The position numbers were made by a program, and so were the translations under genes. Of a DNA stretch of 64,000 nt, positions 1 through 10,186 are shown in pieces. The DNA is taken from positions 1 through 64,000 of the forward strand of contig CAJNDS010000694.1 of NCBI GenBank assembly GCA_905221605.1, in the 5' to 3' direction. Every line of letters begins with the position of its first letter. Position 1 is the stretch's first letter. The notes under the pieces are model-generated. The model did not search any database. It was given only the letters and a program-made list of their open reading frames with translations, and was not told the origin of the DNA. The DNA comes from Symbiodinium natans (taxonomy: Eukaryota; Sar; Dinophyceae; Suessiales; Symbiodiniaceae).

Positions 1-37
1 TTTAGGGTTTAGGGTTTAGGGTTTAGGGTTTAGGGTT
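1..37 (+). repeat. Telomeric repeat, five TTTAGGG units at the window edge
   Basis: Five perfect TTTAGGG units open the window. They are followed by unique sequence, and similar tracts occur throughout the next 29 kb, so this is an internal tract rather than evidence of a chromosome end. Confidence 0.95.
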
Positions 38-129
38 CTCCTAAGGGCGCACCCGTTTTTGGGGGTAGGGGTCACCTAGAACCACAAAAACAAAAAAAAA
101 TGGGCAAAGAAAGGGCACCACTGGGCTGC

Positions 130-324
130 CAGGTGGCCTTAAAGGAGATCTCCACGGGCTTGTTGTCGTAGGGCACCTCGAACTTCTCTGGCCACTTCGG
201 GCTCGTTTGCTCATCTGCCTTGGTGCTGAACTCCTTCCCGCCGTAGGCGAACTTCGTGTAAACGCGAGGGCTCTCCACGAAGAAGTGCCGGCCGCATAGC
301 ACCTCTACCACCAGCGGCATGCCT
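130..324 (-). CDS. Exon-like island, C2-domain-like fragment
   Basis: An open minus-strand stretch begins just after an AG (325-326) and reads VVEVLCGRHFFVES, then YTKFAYGGKEFSTKADE, then SPKWPEKFEVPYD. The order (a leading beta strand, an aligned small-residue strand, then a proline-tryptophan and a Phe-rich strand) resembles the first half of a C2 domain, where the SP-x-W-x-E-x-F signature is typical. There is no initiation context and telomeric repeats lie on both sides, so I read it as one internal exon of a minus-strand gene or a stranded exon. The C2 assignment is inference from pattern only. Confidence 0.5.
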
Positions 325-477
325 CTGAAGCCTTAGGCGCCCCGCTTTTGGCTTTGAAAGCGACAGCTCCCGAATATGGGCTTCGGCCGAGAGGGCTCTC
401 AACATGCAAAGGGCGTCAAGAGATGGCCACTAGCTTGGCAAAGTGACCAGAGGTCTCTGCGACGGCCCTCCTCACCG

Positions 478-608
478 TTTAGGGTCTAGGGTTTAGGGTT
501 TGGGGTTTAGGGTTTAGGGTTTAGGGTTTAGGGTTTAGGGTTTAGGGTTTAGGGTTTAGGGTTTAGGGTTTAGGGTTCAGGGTTTAGGGTTTAGGGTTTA
601 GGGTTTAG
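478..608 (+). repeat. TTTAGGG tract
   Basis: Roughly eighteen near-perfect TTTAGGG units with scattered single-base variants (TCTAGGG, TTTGGGG, TTCAGGG). Confidence 0.95.
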
Positions 609-717
609 GCCAAGCACCCCTAAGCCCTGAAGCCTGACGCTGATAGCCTGAAGGTCGAGGCTCTCGTTGACCGCCAGAGGCTGTCGAGAGAGTTCGGCAG
701 ATGTTCGTGGACATGCG

Positions 718-862
718 CCCTAAACCCCCTAAAACCCCTAAAACCCCTAAAACCCCGAAAACCCCTAAAACCCCTGAAACCCCGAAAATCCCGAAACCCC
801 TAAAACCCTAACACCCTAAAACCCTAAAGCCCCTAAAACACAACCCTAACACCCCTCCAAAA
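718..862 (-). repeat. Degenerate CCCTAAAA tract
   Basis: Degenerate repeats of CCCCTAAAA type, which is the complement of an expanded TTTTAGGGG unit. It has many A/G substitutions and is clearly older than the pure tracts. Confidence 0.8.
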
Positions 863-1266
863 GCCCTCCTAAAACCCCTGAAAGCCCCCAAAAATCCGAA
901 ATCCCGGGCCGCCCGGCGGCGTAGCACACCGATCGAAGCTGCTCCGCGGGCGTCAGCGAGGAGATCAGCAGAATCCCATAGCCCTGCCGGTGCAAATCGG
1001 AGTGGGCTTCGGCTGTACATCAAGCCTAAACCCTGCACCCTGAGCCCTCAACCCTAAACCCTAAAACCCTTTAGGGCCTAGGGCTTTAGCGCTTTAGGGT
1101 TTCGGGCTTAGGGTATAGGGTTTGGGGTTTAGGGTTTTGGGGCTTGAGGTGTCGGTTCTCCAGGCGGCTCTCCGCGTGTTTCGAGGCTCTTGACCTCTTT
1201 GTGGCCTCCGGCCGCTGAGCGAACCGCACGGCTTGCGCTCCGTCCATGGCCTAGGCCGTGGGGAGG

Positions 1267-1394
1267 GTTTCGGGTTTCGTGGGGGTTTCAGGTTTGGGGT
1301 TTAGGGTTTAGGGTTTAGGGTTTAGGGGTTTAGGGTTTAGGGTTTAGGGTTTAGGGTTTAGGGTTTAGGGTTTAGGGTTTAGGGTTTAGGGTGG
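1267..1394 (+). repeat. TTTAGGG tract
   Basis: About fourteen near-perfect TTTAGGG units preceded by decayed GGTTTCGGG-like units. Confidence 0.95.
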
Positions 1395-1464
1395 AGGGTG
1401 CTGAGGGTTTAGGGACCGGACCCCTGGGGCTAAAATCTGAGGGCCAACAGAACACAGACATACT

Positions 1465-1551
1465 GGGGGTACCTTATTGCGGTCCTTATTAGATGGGGGT
1501 CCTACGAATTTGGCTGTCTCTTTGAGGGGCCCCCTATTCTCGTAAAACCCC
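1465..1551 (+). repeat. Short dispersed repeat, copy 1 of 2
   Basis: An 87 bp AT/GC-mixed segment begins GGGGTACCTTATTG and ends with CCCCTATT, then GTAAAACCCC. A diverged second copy lies at 22352-22435 with the same beginning and end and a similar interior (GGTCCT/GGATCCT blocks). No protein is encoded. It probably belongs to a small non-autonomous element. Confidence 0.55.
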
Positions 1552-2563
1552 ACATGAGGGAAATCCCGCCAAACCCTAAACCCTAAACCTTAAACCCTAA
1601 ACCCTAAACCCCTAAACCCTAGAGAGAAGGACAGAAACACAAAGCTGCCAGAGCCAGACGGATGCTTGGGCGCACACCAGGTCCGACCCGTAGCCGTTTC
1701 TCCTTAGGTTCCTCGCAGCATGGGCTTAGGCTGCAGGGTTTAGGATTCAGGGTTCAGGGTTTAGGGCTTGGGGTTTAGGGTTTAGGGTTTAGGGCTTAGG
1801 GTTTAGGGTTTAGGGTTTAGGGTTTAGGATTTAGGATTTAGGATTTAAGGCTGGGGGGTCTATGGTTTGGGGGTTAGGAGTCACATACAGATTGTGGAGA
1901 ACGATGTCTTGCTGATAACGGAGCGCATGTGGATGCACAGGTCGAATTATCGGTTTAAGATGCACCGTCCGTGCGTGTCCTTCCGATGCCAGATTTCTGC
2001 TAGATTACTTTCGCCTGTATACTGTGATCCATGACAGCTGAAGTCCGGTTGCCCTAAACCCTAAACCCTAAACCCTAAACCCTAAACCCTAAACCCTAAA
2101 CCCTAAACCCGGTTGCCAGCAAATGTCAGATTGTTAGGAAACTGCGGCCCAAGGAAAAGTCAGGAACGAGGAGCTAGGCTACAGCTTCAGAGCCGCTACT
2201 TGCCGGGCTTCGTGTGAAATGGCTCCGGGGACTTTAGCCCAAGGCCTGCCACCCTAATTTCTCCATCCCTACCCTAAACCCTGGGAAAAAACTCTAAACC
2301 GGAGGAACTCAAACCCCTCCCCACCCCCTGCAAGAAGCCCTTCCAGCTCATGGGCTTTGTCGAGTTTTAGGGTTTAGGGTTTAGGGTTTAGGGTTTAGGG
2401 TTTAGGGTTTAGGATTTACGGTAGAGTGCTTAGGGTTGAGGGTTTAGGGCGGCCCTTGCCTCTCCAACTTCAGCTGGTTCCCCGGATTTGGCTCCACGAG
2501 GAGCACCTGACACCCGGAATGTTCGGGCTAGGAGGGGTGTGGGGGTTGAGAATCTAAGTCAGG

Positions 2564-2655
2564 GGGTTTAGGGTTTAGGGTTTAGGGTTTAGGGTTTAGG
2601 GTTTAGGATTCCCCCTCTAAACCCTAAACCCTAAACCCTAAACCCTAAACCGCAG
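2564..2655. repeat. Head-to-head telomeric repeats
   Basis: A TTTAGGG tract (2564-2607) meets a CCCTAAA tract (2619-2652) across a spacer of about 11 bases, giving a long imperfect palindrome made of telomeric units facing each other. Confidence 0.85.
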
Positions 2656-2757
2656 CAAGAGAAAAGACACAGAACGCTGCCGGCCCGCGGAACCTTGGGC
2701 TTCGCGGCCGCAGCAGCGCGGGGAGCCATCCGAGTGCCGTGGAGCCTTGGAGATTCG

Positions 2758-2841
2758 TGGGTTTAGGGTTTAGGGTTTAGGGTTTAGGGTTTAGGGTTTA
2801 GGGTTTAGGGTTTAGGGTTTAGGGTTTAGGGTTTAGGGTTG
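2758..2841 (+). repeat. TTTAGGG tract
   Basis: Twelve nearly perfect TTTAGGG units. Confidence 0.95.
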
Positions 2842-2979
2842 TGGGCTTGGGGTTGTAAGTTTCGGTTCCAGGGTGTAGGGCTTTAGGTTTAGGCTTCAGG
2901 GTATCAAACTCAGGGTTTAGGGTTACGCGAGGGTCTCAGGGTTCCGTGGTTAGGGCTGGGTCGAAAGCGCCATTCGCCC

Positions 2980-3085
2980 CCTTTAGGGTTTAGGGTTTAG
3001 GGGTTTAGGGGTTTAGGGGTTTAGGGGCTTAGGGGCTTCGGGGTTTAGGGGTTTAGGGGTTTAGGGGTTTAGGGGCTTAGGGTCC
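2980..3085 (+). repeat. Eight-base variant array TTTAGGGG
   Basis: The tract switches from TTTAGGG to a homogeneous eight-base unit GGTTTAGG, with some GCTTAGGG forms. Runs of one variant unit imply local amplification rather than random decay. Confidence 0.85.
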
Positions 3086-3239
3086 AAGATTGCCCCCAAA
3101 CCCGGCTCAACCTGACATGACCCTGGAGCCGCCAGTCCTGGAGCCTTCTGGCCCAGGTTTCGGATTCGCACAGGGGTTTACAGGTTTAAGGGCATTTACG
3201 TGTTTAAAGGTACGAACTGTTTAGGGCCCGTTCAAGCCG

Positions 3240-3338
3240 CGCAGGCCAAGCAGATTTGCGAGGCGCAGACCTCTTGGCGTAGACCTGCTTGCCAGCCATG
3301 TACATCAGGCAGTAGGGCACCTCCTTCACGCCGTACCT
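3240..3338 (-). CDS. Exon-like island, thioredoxin-fold-like fragment
   Basis: After an AG at 3339-3340 the minus strand reads 33 uninterrupted codons containing YGVKEVPYCLMYMAGKQVYA. The order 'Y-G-V-x-x-V-P-x-x-x-x-Y-x-x-G-K' matches the stretch around the conserved cis-proline of thioredoxin-fold proteins. The piece is the size of one exon and has no start codon. The fold assignment is inference; that it is coding is better supported because codon structure is open and protein-like. Confidence 0.5.
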
Positions 3339-3680
3339 CTTTGGTGGGTTGGGGGGGGGAACTCTAAACCCTAACCCCTTAGTGGTTTCGATTGCAGCCA
3401 GGAACTTCCCAAAAAAGCGGCAATGGCATGAACTCCAACCCCGAAGGCCCTAAAAGCCAGGAAAAGATTTGGATTGTAAGGGCTCGTCTACGAACAGAAA
3501 CCCACGACATTCATTTAGGGTTGGCTGAGGGTTTAGGGCTACCCAGCCTAAACCCCAGTACCCAAGTCTGGGGGAACCCTAAACCCTAAACCCCAAACCC
3601 TAAACCCTAAACCCCAAACCCGAAACCCGAAACCCCAAACCCGAAACCCTAAACCCTAAACCCCGATGCCGAGACCCCAG

Positions 3681-3757
3681 CTGGTCTCCAAAGGAGCCAG
3701 CTTCCGTCAGCTCCACCGCCACCAACTTCACCGGCCTTCGAAGCTCTGGCAGAGCTT
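3681..3757 (+). CDS. Weak exon-like island
   Basis: A plus-strand stretch after CCCAG reads LVSKGASFRQLHRHQL before telomeric repeats resume. It is open but short, with no recognisable domain. It is listed because its position between repeats and its AG border match the other islands. Confidence 0.25.
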
Positions 3758-4027
3758 AGGGGTTTAGGGGTTTGGGGTTTTAGGGTTTAGGGTTTAGGGT
3801 TCGGGGTTTAGTGCTTAGGGTTTTGGGAGTCAGGTTTAGGAGTTCGGTGTTCAGGGTTTCGGGTTGAGGGTTTAGGGGTTTGGGGGCTTCGGGGGTTCAG
3901 GGGTTCGGGTTTTGGGGGTTTTGGGGGGTTTAGTGGCTTGGGGGGCTTAGGGGTTTAGGTGAAGTTTAGGGTTTAGGGGTTTTTGGGGTTTTAGTGTTGC
4001 AAAAGATCTAATGGAAGCCTTCTTGTT

Positions 4028-4165
4028 GTAAAGTTGTGCTAAATAGTGCTAGATAGTGCTTAAATGGTGCTTAAATAGTGCTTAAATAGTGCTAAATCGT
4101 GACAAATAATGCAAAATAATGCTACACTGTGCTAAAGTAATTTTAAATAGTGCTAATTGTGCAGA
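4028..4165 (+). repeat. AT-rich tandem repeat, unit near AAATAGTGCTT
   Basis: About eleven imperfect copies of an 11-12 base unit (AAATAGTGCTT, AAATAGTGCT and variants) in tandem. They stand out from the surrounding telomeric tracts by low GC. The 200 bases that follow hold an open frame without recognisable features. Confidence 0.8.
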
Positions 4166-5232
4166 GAGCGCCAAAAAAATTCTAACTCGTGTGAAAACAA
4201 GCACAAAGAAACACCATCATTAGCACAAAGCGGCCACATGACAAACTTTGCAGCCAAAATGGCCAAGACGGCCAAGAACTACCTGCAAAGAACGCTCTCA
4301 GACCTAGGTAGTGCCCCATCTACCAGTAATTATGGCTTGAAAGGCTTCCATGATATTCAACCTAATTAGTGGTTTAGGGGTTGGGGCTGCCTTACCGCCC
4401 CCTACATACACCCCCTTTGAAGGGATCATAAATCGGGCACCTCATAAGAAGCACTAGGTAGGGGTTTCTAAACCCTAAACCCCTAAACCCTAAACCCTAA
4501 ACCCTAAACCCTAGCCCCTTGTCCTCAGACCCGCACAGGGGCCCGCTGCCGACTCCAGAGCAGAACCTGGAACCACGGCAAGTGTTCAGGGTGATTGGGG
4601 TTTGGGGGTTTTGGGGTTTTGGGGTTGTGGGGTTTAGGGTTTAGGGTTTGGGGTTTGGGGTTTGGGTTTTTGGGGTTTGGGGTTTGGGGTTTGGGGTTTA
4701 GGGTAATTGGGGTTTAGGGCTTATGGTAATTGGGGTTGAGTGTTTAGGGTTTAGCGGTTCATCGGGGCAAGATGGGGTCGGCCGGGTCAGCACCGGGTCG
4801 GTTGCAGAAGCTTTTTTGGGAGCTTGGGACCTTTCTGAACCCTAAACCCTAAACCCTCAACCCCACTTACCCTAAACCCTGAGGATTGCTCCGAAGCTTC
4901 TTGCAGTCACCTCGGCTGCTAAACCCTGTTCAAGGCCCATCTGGCTCTGGAGACTTGGCCTCTCCTACAAAACCGCTTAGCTCTCGAAGTCTCTTTCATC
5001 AAGCAGCACTCGCAATGGCAAGCAAGAGATATAGCATCGTTTCCATGCAAAACAAGAGGGGACCCCTAAACCCTAAACCCGAAACCCCAACACTTCAAGT
5101 TCATTCTTGAGCTGGGGGCAGGGGGTAAACGAAGGCGCCCATGCTAAAACCCTTCAAGCCCCTAAACCCTAAACCCTAAACCCTAAACCCTAAACCCTAA
5201 ACGCTTTGAGCCCCCAAAAAACAACGGTTTGG

Positions 5233-5292
5233 CGCTTGGGCGCCCGGCTTCTGCCAGAGGGCGGCATGTGCCTTCTCCACCAGAAGCCGCGC
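5233..5292 (-). CDS. Exon-like island
   Basis: After GCTCAG the minus strand reads ARLLVEKAHAALWQKPGAQA, an alanine/leucine-rich stretch of about twenty codons with helical character. It is bounded by repeats, so only one small exon is visible. Function unknown. Confidence 0.35.
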
Positions 5293-5844
5293 CTGAGCAA
5301 CGGGTCGGGGGGTTTAGGGTTTAGGGTTTAGAGTTTAGGGTTCAGGGTTTAGGGTTTAGGGTTTAGGTTTAGGGTTTAGGGTTGAGAGTTTAGGGTCTAG
5401 GGTTCAGGGTTCAGGGTTGAGGGGTTTAGGGGTTTAGGGGGTGGGGTTGCAAACAAGGGGTCCGGGCTCTGGGGATTAAGGCAATTTAGGCTTGCTTTCT
5501 GCGGCTTCAGGATTCGTTTCGGTTTGAGGGTTTTGTTGGGTTCTTCTCAGGGTTTAGGCAGTAAACCCTAAACCCTAAACCCTAAACCCTAAACCCTAAA
5601 CCCTAAGCTTGGGGGGAGCATTTGGGTTTTAAGCTTTGGGTTTGGACTGTAGAGGGTTGGGTGGTGGGAGCTTTGAGGGCGAGGTGGTCTAGGGACACCC
5701 AAAACCCGAAACAGCCCCCAAAAAAATCGGGGAACAGCTTTGGGCATCTTCCTTACCACCCTGAGACCCCGGCAGAAGAAAGGCACGAGGAGATTGCAGG
5801 AAGATCCGAGATACCAAAGCCTAAGCCCGAACCATAAACCTAAT

Positions 5845-6010
5845 CCCTAAAACCTTGAAACCCTAAAACCCTAAAACCCTAAAACCCTAAAACCCTAAAA
5901 CCCTAAAACCCTAAAACCCTAAAACCCTAAAACCCTAAAACCCCAAAACCCCAAAACCCTAAAACCCTAAAACCCTAAAACCCTAAAACCCCAACACCCT
6001 AAACCCTAAA
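5845..6010 (-). repeat. Eight-base variant array CCCTAAAA
   Basis: About twenty units of CCCTAAAA (the complement of TTTTAGGG), far more regular than neighbouring tracts. TTTTAGGG is the telomere unit known from Chlamydomonas; here it occurs as an internal homogenised variant block. Confidence 0.9.
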
Positions 6011-6019
6011 CCCAAAAAG

Positions 6020-6104
6020 AAGTCCGTCCAAGGCATCCCGTGCTCCGGGCGTAGTTGCTCTGCTCCTTGGCGTAGGCCTTGCAAGGAAAGTGGCCCCAGA
6101 ACCC
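6020..6104 (-). CDS. Exon-like island
   Basis: After a TTACAG border the minus strand reads GFWGHFPCKAYAKEQSNYAR, an aromatic- and charge-rich stretch typical of a globular protein. It is 28 codons long and flanked by repeat arrays on both sides. Function unknown. Confidence 0.45.
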
Positions 6105-7280
6105 CTGTAAGGACCCATCGGGTTTCGAGTTTAGGGGTTTGGGGTTAGGGGGTTAGGGGTTTAGGGTTTAGTGCTTAGGGCTTTAGGGTTTAGGGTTTGG
6201 GGTTTGGGGTTTTGGGGTTGAGGGGCTAACGGTTCAGGGTTTGGGACTTCACGGCGTACATCCGAGTGACCTATATCCCCCCAACCAGAAAGCTACGAGC
6301 AGACCCCATGCTTGCGAAGAAAGTTCAGTCCTGTCAGGCTTTCGGGTTTTAGGATCAACCCCCCAAACCCCCCAAACACCCCCAAACACCCTACACCCCC
6401 TAACCGCCCCCCAAAAACACCCCAAAAAGACCCCCAAAAGACCCCAAAAACACCCCAAAAACACCCCAAAAACAACCCAAAAAAACCCCCCCAAAAAACA
6501 AAACACCCCAAGCCAAGTGAACCAGGGGGCCGCCAGGCAGATGACGACCAGAAGCCTTGCAAGGTGCAGCTTGGGGTTGAGGGTTGAGGGTTTAGGGTTG
6601 AGGGTTGAGGGTTGAGGGTCTAGGGTTTAGGGCTGAGGGTTGAGGGTTGAGGGTTGAGGGTTCAGGGTTCAGGGTTGAGGGTTCAGGGCACCCGGCCCTG
6701 GATTCGACCCTCTACACCCCCCCAAACCCTAACTAAACCCTAAACCCTAAACTGGAAACCCTAAACCCTAAACCCTAAACCCTAAACCCTAAACCCTGAA
6801 CCCTGAACCCTAAACCCCAAACCCTATAAACCCTAAACCCTCAAACCCAACTCGAGGTGCAGCCACGGAGCGTGCCGTTGGACGTATTCTCGGTGATGAG
6901 GTCCGGGAGCTGAGATCGAGTTGGGAAGTTGGGGGTTTAAGGTTTAGGGTTTAGGGTTTGGGGTTTAGGGTTTAGGGTTTCGGGTTTGGGGTTTCGGGTT
7001 TAGGGTTCTCGAGTTTAGGGTTTAGGGTTCAGGGTTTCGAGTTTAGGGTTTAGGGCTCAGGGTTTCGGGTTTAGGGTTGAGGGCTGAGGGCTCAAGGATT
7101 CGGATGTGGGGGCTGAGAAGGCGTAGTCGAGCTACCTCACCCCCACATGAACCCGAGCACTCCTGAAAAGCCAATGCGCCCCTGAAGCCCGTCACCTCCC
7201 TAAACCCTAGAAAAACCCTAAACCCTAAACCCTAAACCCTAAACCCCAAACCCTAAACCCCTAAACCCCTAAACCCTAAG

Positions 7281-7357
7281 CATGCGGCCTTCAACTGCGA
7301 GACTTGCGCGATGCTCTTCGGAGCATTCACTGTGGGCTTGGCGTTGGCAAGGCGCTC
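7281..7357 (-). CDS. Exon-like island
   Basis: After an ACAG border the minus strand reads ERLANAKPTVNAPKSIAQVS and then QLKAAC. It is uninterrupted, with balanced amino acid use, bounded by CCCTAAA on the left and TTTAGGG on the right. Function unknown. Confidence 0.45.
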
Positions 7358-7571
7358 CTGTCATGGAGGTTTTGGGGGCTTAGGGTTTAGGGTTTAGGGT
7401 TTAGGGTTTAGGGTTTAGGGTTTAGGGTTTAGGGTTTCGGGATTAGAGCCCTCGAACCTGTAATCCAACTAGAACCCCCGAGCCCTGCACACTAAGCCCC
7501 AGGCCCTAAACCCTAAACCTCAAAAACCCTCGCCAAAGCCCTGCATTCACAAAACTCCACCTGCTGGCAAG

Positions 7572-7618
7572 GCTCTCAGCCACATGGGATCCTCTACCAC
7601 CTTCCTCAAGAAGGCATA
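7572..7618 (+). CDS. Short plus-strand exon-like island
   Basis: After GGCAAG the plus strand reads ALSHMGSSTTFLKKAY before repeats resume. Sixteen codons are too few to be sure, but the AG border and protein-like content match the other islands. Confidence 0.25.
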
Positions 7619-7849
7619 TTTGGGGTTTGGGATTAACCCTAAACCCTAAACCCTAAACCCCAAACCCTAAACCCTAAACTCTAACCCTAAACCCTAAACC
7701 CCAAACCCTAAACCCCTAAAAGGTTCGTCCCCTCGACCCGCAATGGCCTCCGTGCACTTGCCGCTGACCCGGGAGATCTTCCAGGACCCTGCGGAGCCCG
7801 CCTAGGAGTAGGTGACTAGGCCGTAAGGATCAGGGTTAGGGATGGGTTG

Positions 7850-8160
7850 AGGGCTTAGGGCTTAGGGCTTAGGGCTTAGGGCTCAGGGTTTAGGGTTTAG
7901 GGGTTTAGGGTTTAGGGTTTAGGGTTTAGGGTTTAGGGTTTAGGGTTTAGGGTTTAGGGTTAGGGTTTAGGGTTTAGGGTTTAGGGTTTAGGGTTTAGGG
8001 TTAGGGTTTAGGGTTTAGGGTTTAGGGTTTAGGGTTTAGGGTTTAGGGGTTTAGGGTTTTAGGGTTTAGGGTTTAGGGTTTAGGTTTAGGGTTTTTAGGG
8101 TTAGGGTTTAGGTTTAAGGGTTAGGTTTAGGGTTTAGGGTTTAGGTTTAGGGTTTCTTGT
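7850..8160 (+). repeat. Long TTTAGGG tract
   Basis: About forty TTTAGGG units, led by GGGCTTA variants at 7850-7885, with six-base slips (TTAGGG) and fused TTTTAGGG units inside. Confidence 0.95.
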
Positions 8161-8195
8161 TTCTTGGGTTCAGGGTTTAGGGCTTCTGGGGTTCC

Positions 8196-8212
8196 GGGGG
8201 GGGGGGGGGGGG
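8196..8212 (+). repeat. G homopolymer run
   Basis: Seventeen consecutive G bases within telomeric-type sequence. Length may be unreliable in any assembly. Confidence 0.9.
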
Positions 8213-8543
8213 TAGGGTTTTAGGGTTCAGGAGCTTGGGCTTTATTTAGGGTTTCAGGGCGGGAGTCAAGTTAGACCAGGCTGGTTCAAAGTCACTCATG
8301 CGACGGTTTCTGGCGTTTGGCGTCAGAGGGCCCGACAAGTCCACAACTCCCCGCAACCCATAGAGACAACAAGGGACAGATACAACCCAACCCTAAACCC
8401 TAAACCCTAAACCCCAACTCGAGGTGCAGCACACCCTAAAACCTAAACCCTAAACCCTAAACCCCAAACCCTAAACCCTAAACCCTAAACCCTGAACCCT
8501 AAACCCCCCCAAGGCAAAAACTGGGTCTCAAGGCGTGTCGCAG

Positions 8544-8600
8544 GCCCGGGCACTGGGGATGCGCTTTGGCCAGGAGCTGCTTCAGCCTGGCTTAGAACGG
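8544..8600 (+). CDS. Plus-strand exon-like island
   Basis: After GTCGCAG the plus strand reads ARALGMRFGQELLQPGLER, an uninterrupted helical-looking segment between two telomeric tracts. Function unknown. Confidence 0.35.
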
Positions 8601-8721
8601 GCTAGGGTTTAGGGTTTAGGGTTTAGGGGTTTAGGGTTTGGGGTTTGGGGTTTGGGGTTTAGGGTTTAGGGTTTAGGGTTTAGGGCTTAGGGCTTAGGGT
8701 TTAGGGTTTAGGGGAGTTGGG

Positions 8722-8805
8722 CTCCGGGTGGGGACCCCGGCCTCATCTCGGTGTCCCACTTCAGGTCCGGCGACGCCAAGTTGGGGTGCGACAGGCCTTG
8801 GGGCA
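8722..8805 (-). CDS. Exon-like island
   Basis: The minus strand reads LPQGLSHPNLASPDLKWDTE and then MRPGSPPGAQ without stops, between two TTTAGGG tracts. The composition (proline, aspartate, tryptophan) is that of a real protein segment. Function unknown. Confidence 0.45.
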
Positions 8806-8819
8806 GAACCCGGCTTCAG

Positions 8820-9029
8820 GGTTAGGGTTTAGGGTTTAGGGTTTAGGGTTCAGGGTTTAGGGTTTAGGGTTTAGGGTTTAGGGTTTAGGGTTTAGGGTTT
8901 AGGGTTTAGGGTTTAGGGTTAGGTTTAGGGTTTAGGGTTTAGGGTTTAGGGTTTAGGGTTTAGGGTTTAGGGTTTAGGGTTTAGGGTTTAGGGTTTAGGG
9001 TTTAGGGTTTAGGGTTTAGGGTTAGGGTG
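8820..9029 (+). repeat. Long TTTAGGG tract
   Basis: About thirty near-perfect TTTAGGG units with two TTAGGG slips and one TTCAGGG. Confidence 0.95.
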
Positions 9030-9259
9030 CCCAAAGCCCTGGAGAACGCAAGTGATTTGCGGCTTAGGAAACTTCAAGGCTGCCCACAGTCCCTCCCAAA
9101 AGAGTGACAAGGTTCAAGGGGTTTTGGATTTTGGGTTTAGGGTTTGGCGTTTGGGGTTTAGGGTTTAGGGTTTAGGGTATAGGGTCCGCCGACCCTGGCG
9201 GCGTTTTGGATGGGTTTGAGGAGGTGAAAACCTCCCTCTTTCCCTCCTTACCCCCAAAA

Positions 9260-9279
9260 GGGGGGGGGGGGGGGGGGGG
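9260..9279 (+). repeat. G homopolymer run
   Basis: Twenty consecutive G bases followed by TAGGGGGGG. From here to 10.18 kb I see no gene; the stretch lies downstream (3') of the lipase gene. Confidence 0.9.
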
Positions 9280-10186
9280 TAGGGGGGGTCGGTGCACAAT
9301 TTTTTCGTGCGAGCGGGTTTAGACCTCTCAACTATGCTCCAGCGGGGTCGGCGGCTTGAGCCGGAGGCTCTTAAATTTAGGGTTTAGGGTTCATGGCGGG
9401 AGCATGCTCATGAGGGAGAGGACCTGCCACGTAACCAACTTCAGTGTCTCTCGGGAAACCCAAACTCCTGCATGAATTCGGCGGGACGACGCCCGGCACT
9501 GAATGCTTACCACAAGTCTGGGGAGGCACAAAGAGTTGGTTCAAGCTGCTACGCTCGAGAACGCAACCTCTGCTTTTGGCTCCGCACTGCCCACCACTTC
9601 TTGCTGCAAAGGCTCATGGCCCCTCACCCTCACTGATTCTTGAAACCGGCTGTTCCCCCTGCCCTGTCTCTAACGGCTTGCAACGTTAGGATTCTCAGAA
9701 GTTGGATCCTTCGTATAAAGGACCCCAAAACGAGACCACATGTCTAAATCACATGCGTATCTGGACCTGTCCAGCACATCCTGCTGCTACTTTCAAAACA
9801 GCGCGTCATGATGAGAACTACTATATTATTGCTGACTACGGTCTCTGCTGCCGTTCCCGTTGCAGCATGATGTGCTTATTGTTCCTTGCTGTTTCTGTGG
9901 TCCCACGTCCGAATTATGGCAGACCATCAGGCCCCTGTTGGACCCCATAGTCATCATACCCACACACCCTCATCAATCACAAAGCACCGGTAGTGAAGCG
10001 CGGTACTGACGATGGTACTAGATCCAACCTGAGACTATTGGGTGCTATAGTCCCCCAGTCCCACGGGCAAGAGTTCTGCTATCCGCTTACATGTAGAACC
10101 GGTGAGTGAGTTGAAAGGGAGTAAGGATATGTGAATGCCCCCAATTTGCCACTGTGCTCGGTTCCATCGCATGATCACACATGCCA

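Noticed and set aside
1-37. True chromosome end at the left edge
   Set aside because: Only five units are present and the same repeats recur throughout the next 29 kb in both orientations.
6241-6615. Pro/Lys/Thr-rich protein on the plus strand
   Set aside because: A run of CCCCAAAA-type degenerate telomeric sequence gives this composition; nothing protein-like outside the run.
1-9029. CRISPR-like array
   Set aside because: Regular short repeats are telomeric units without uniform spacers, and the genome is eukaryotic.
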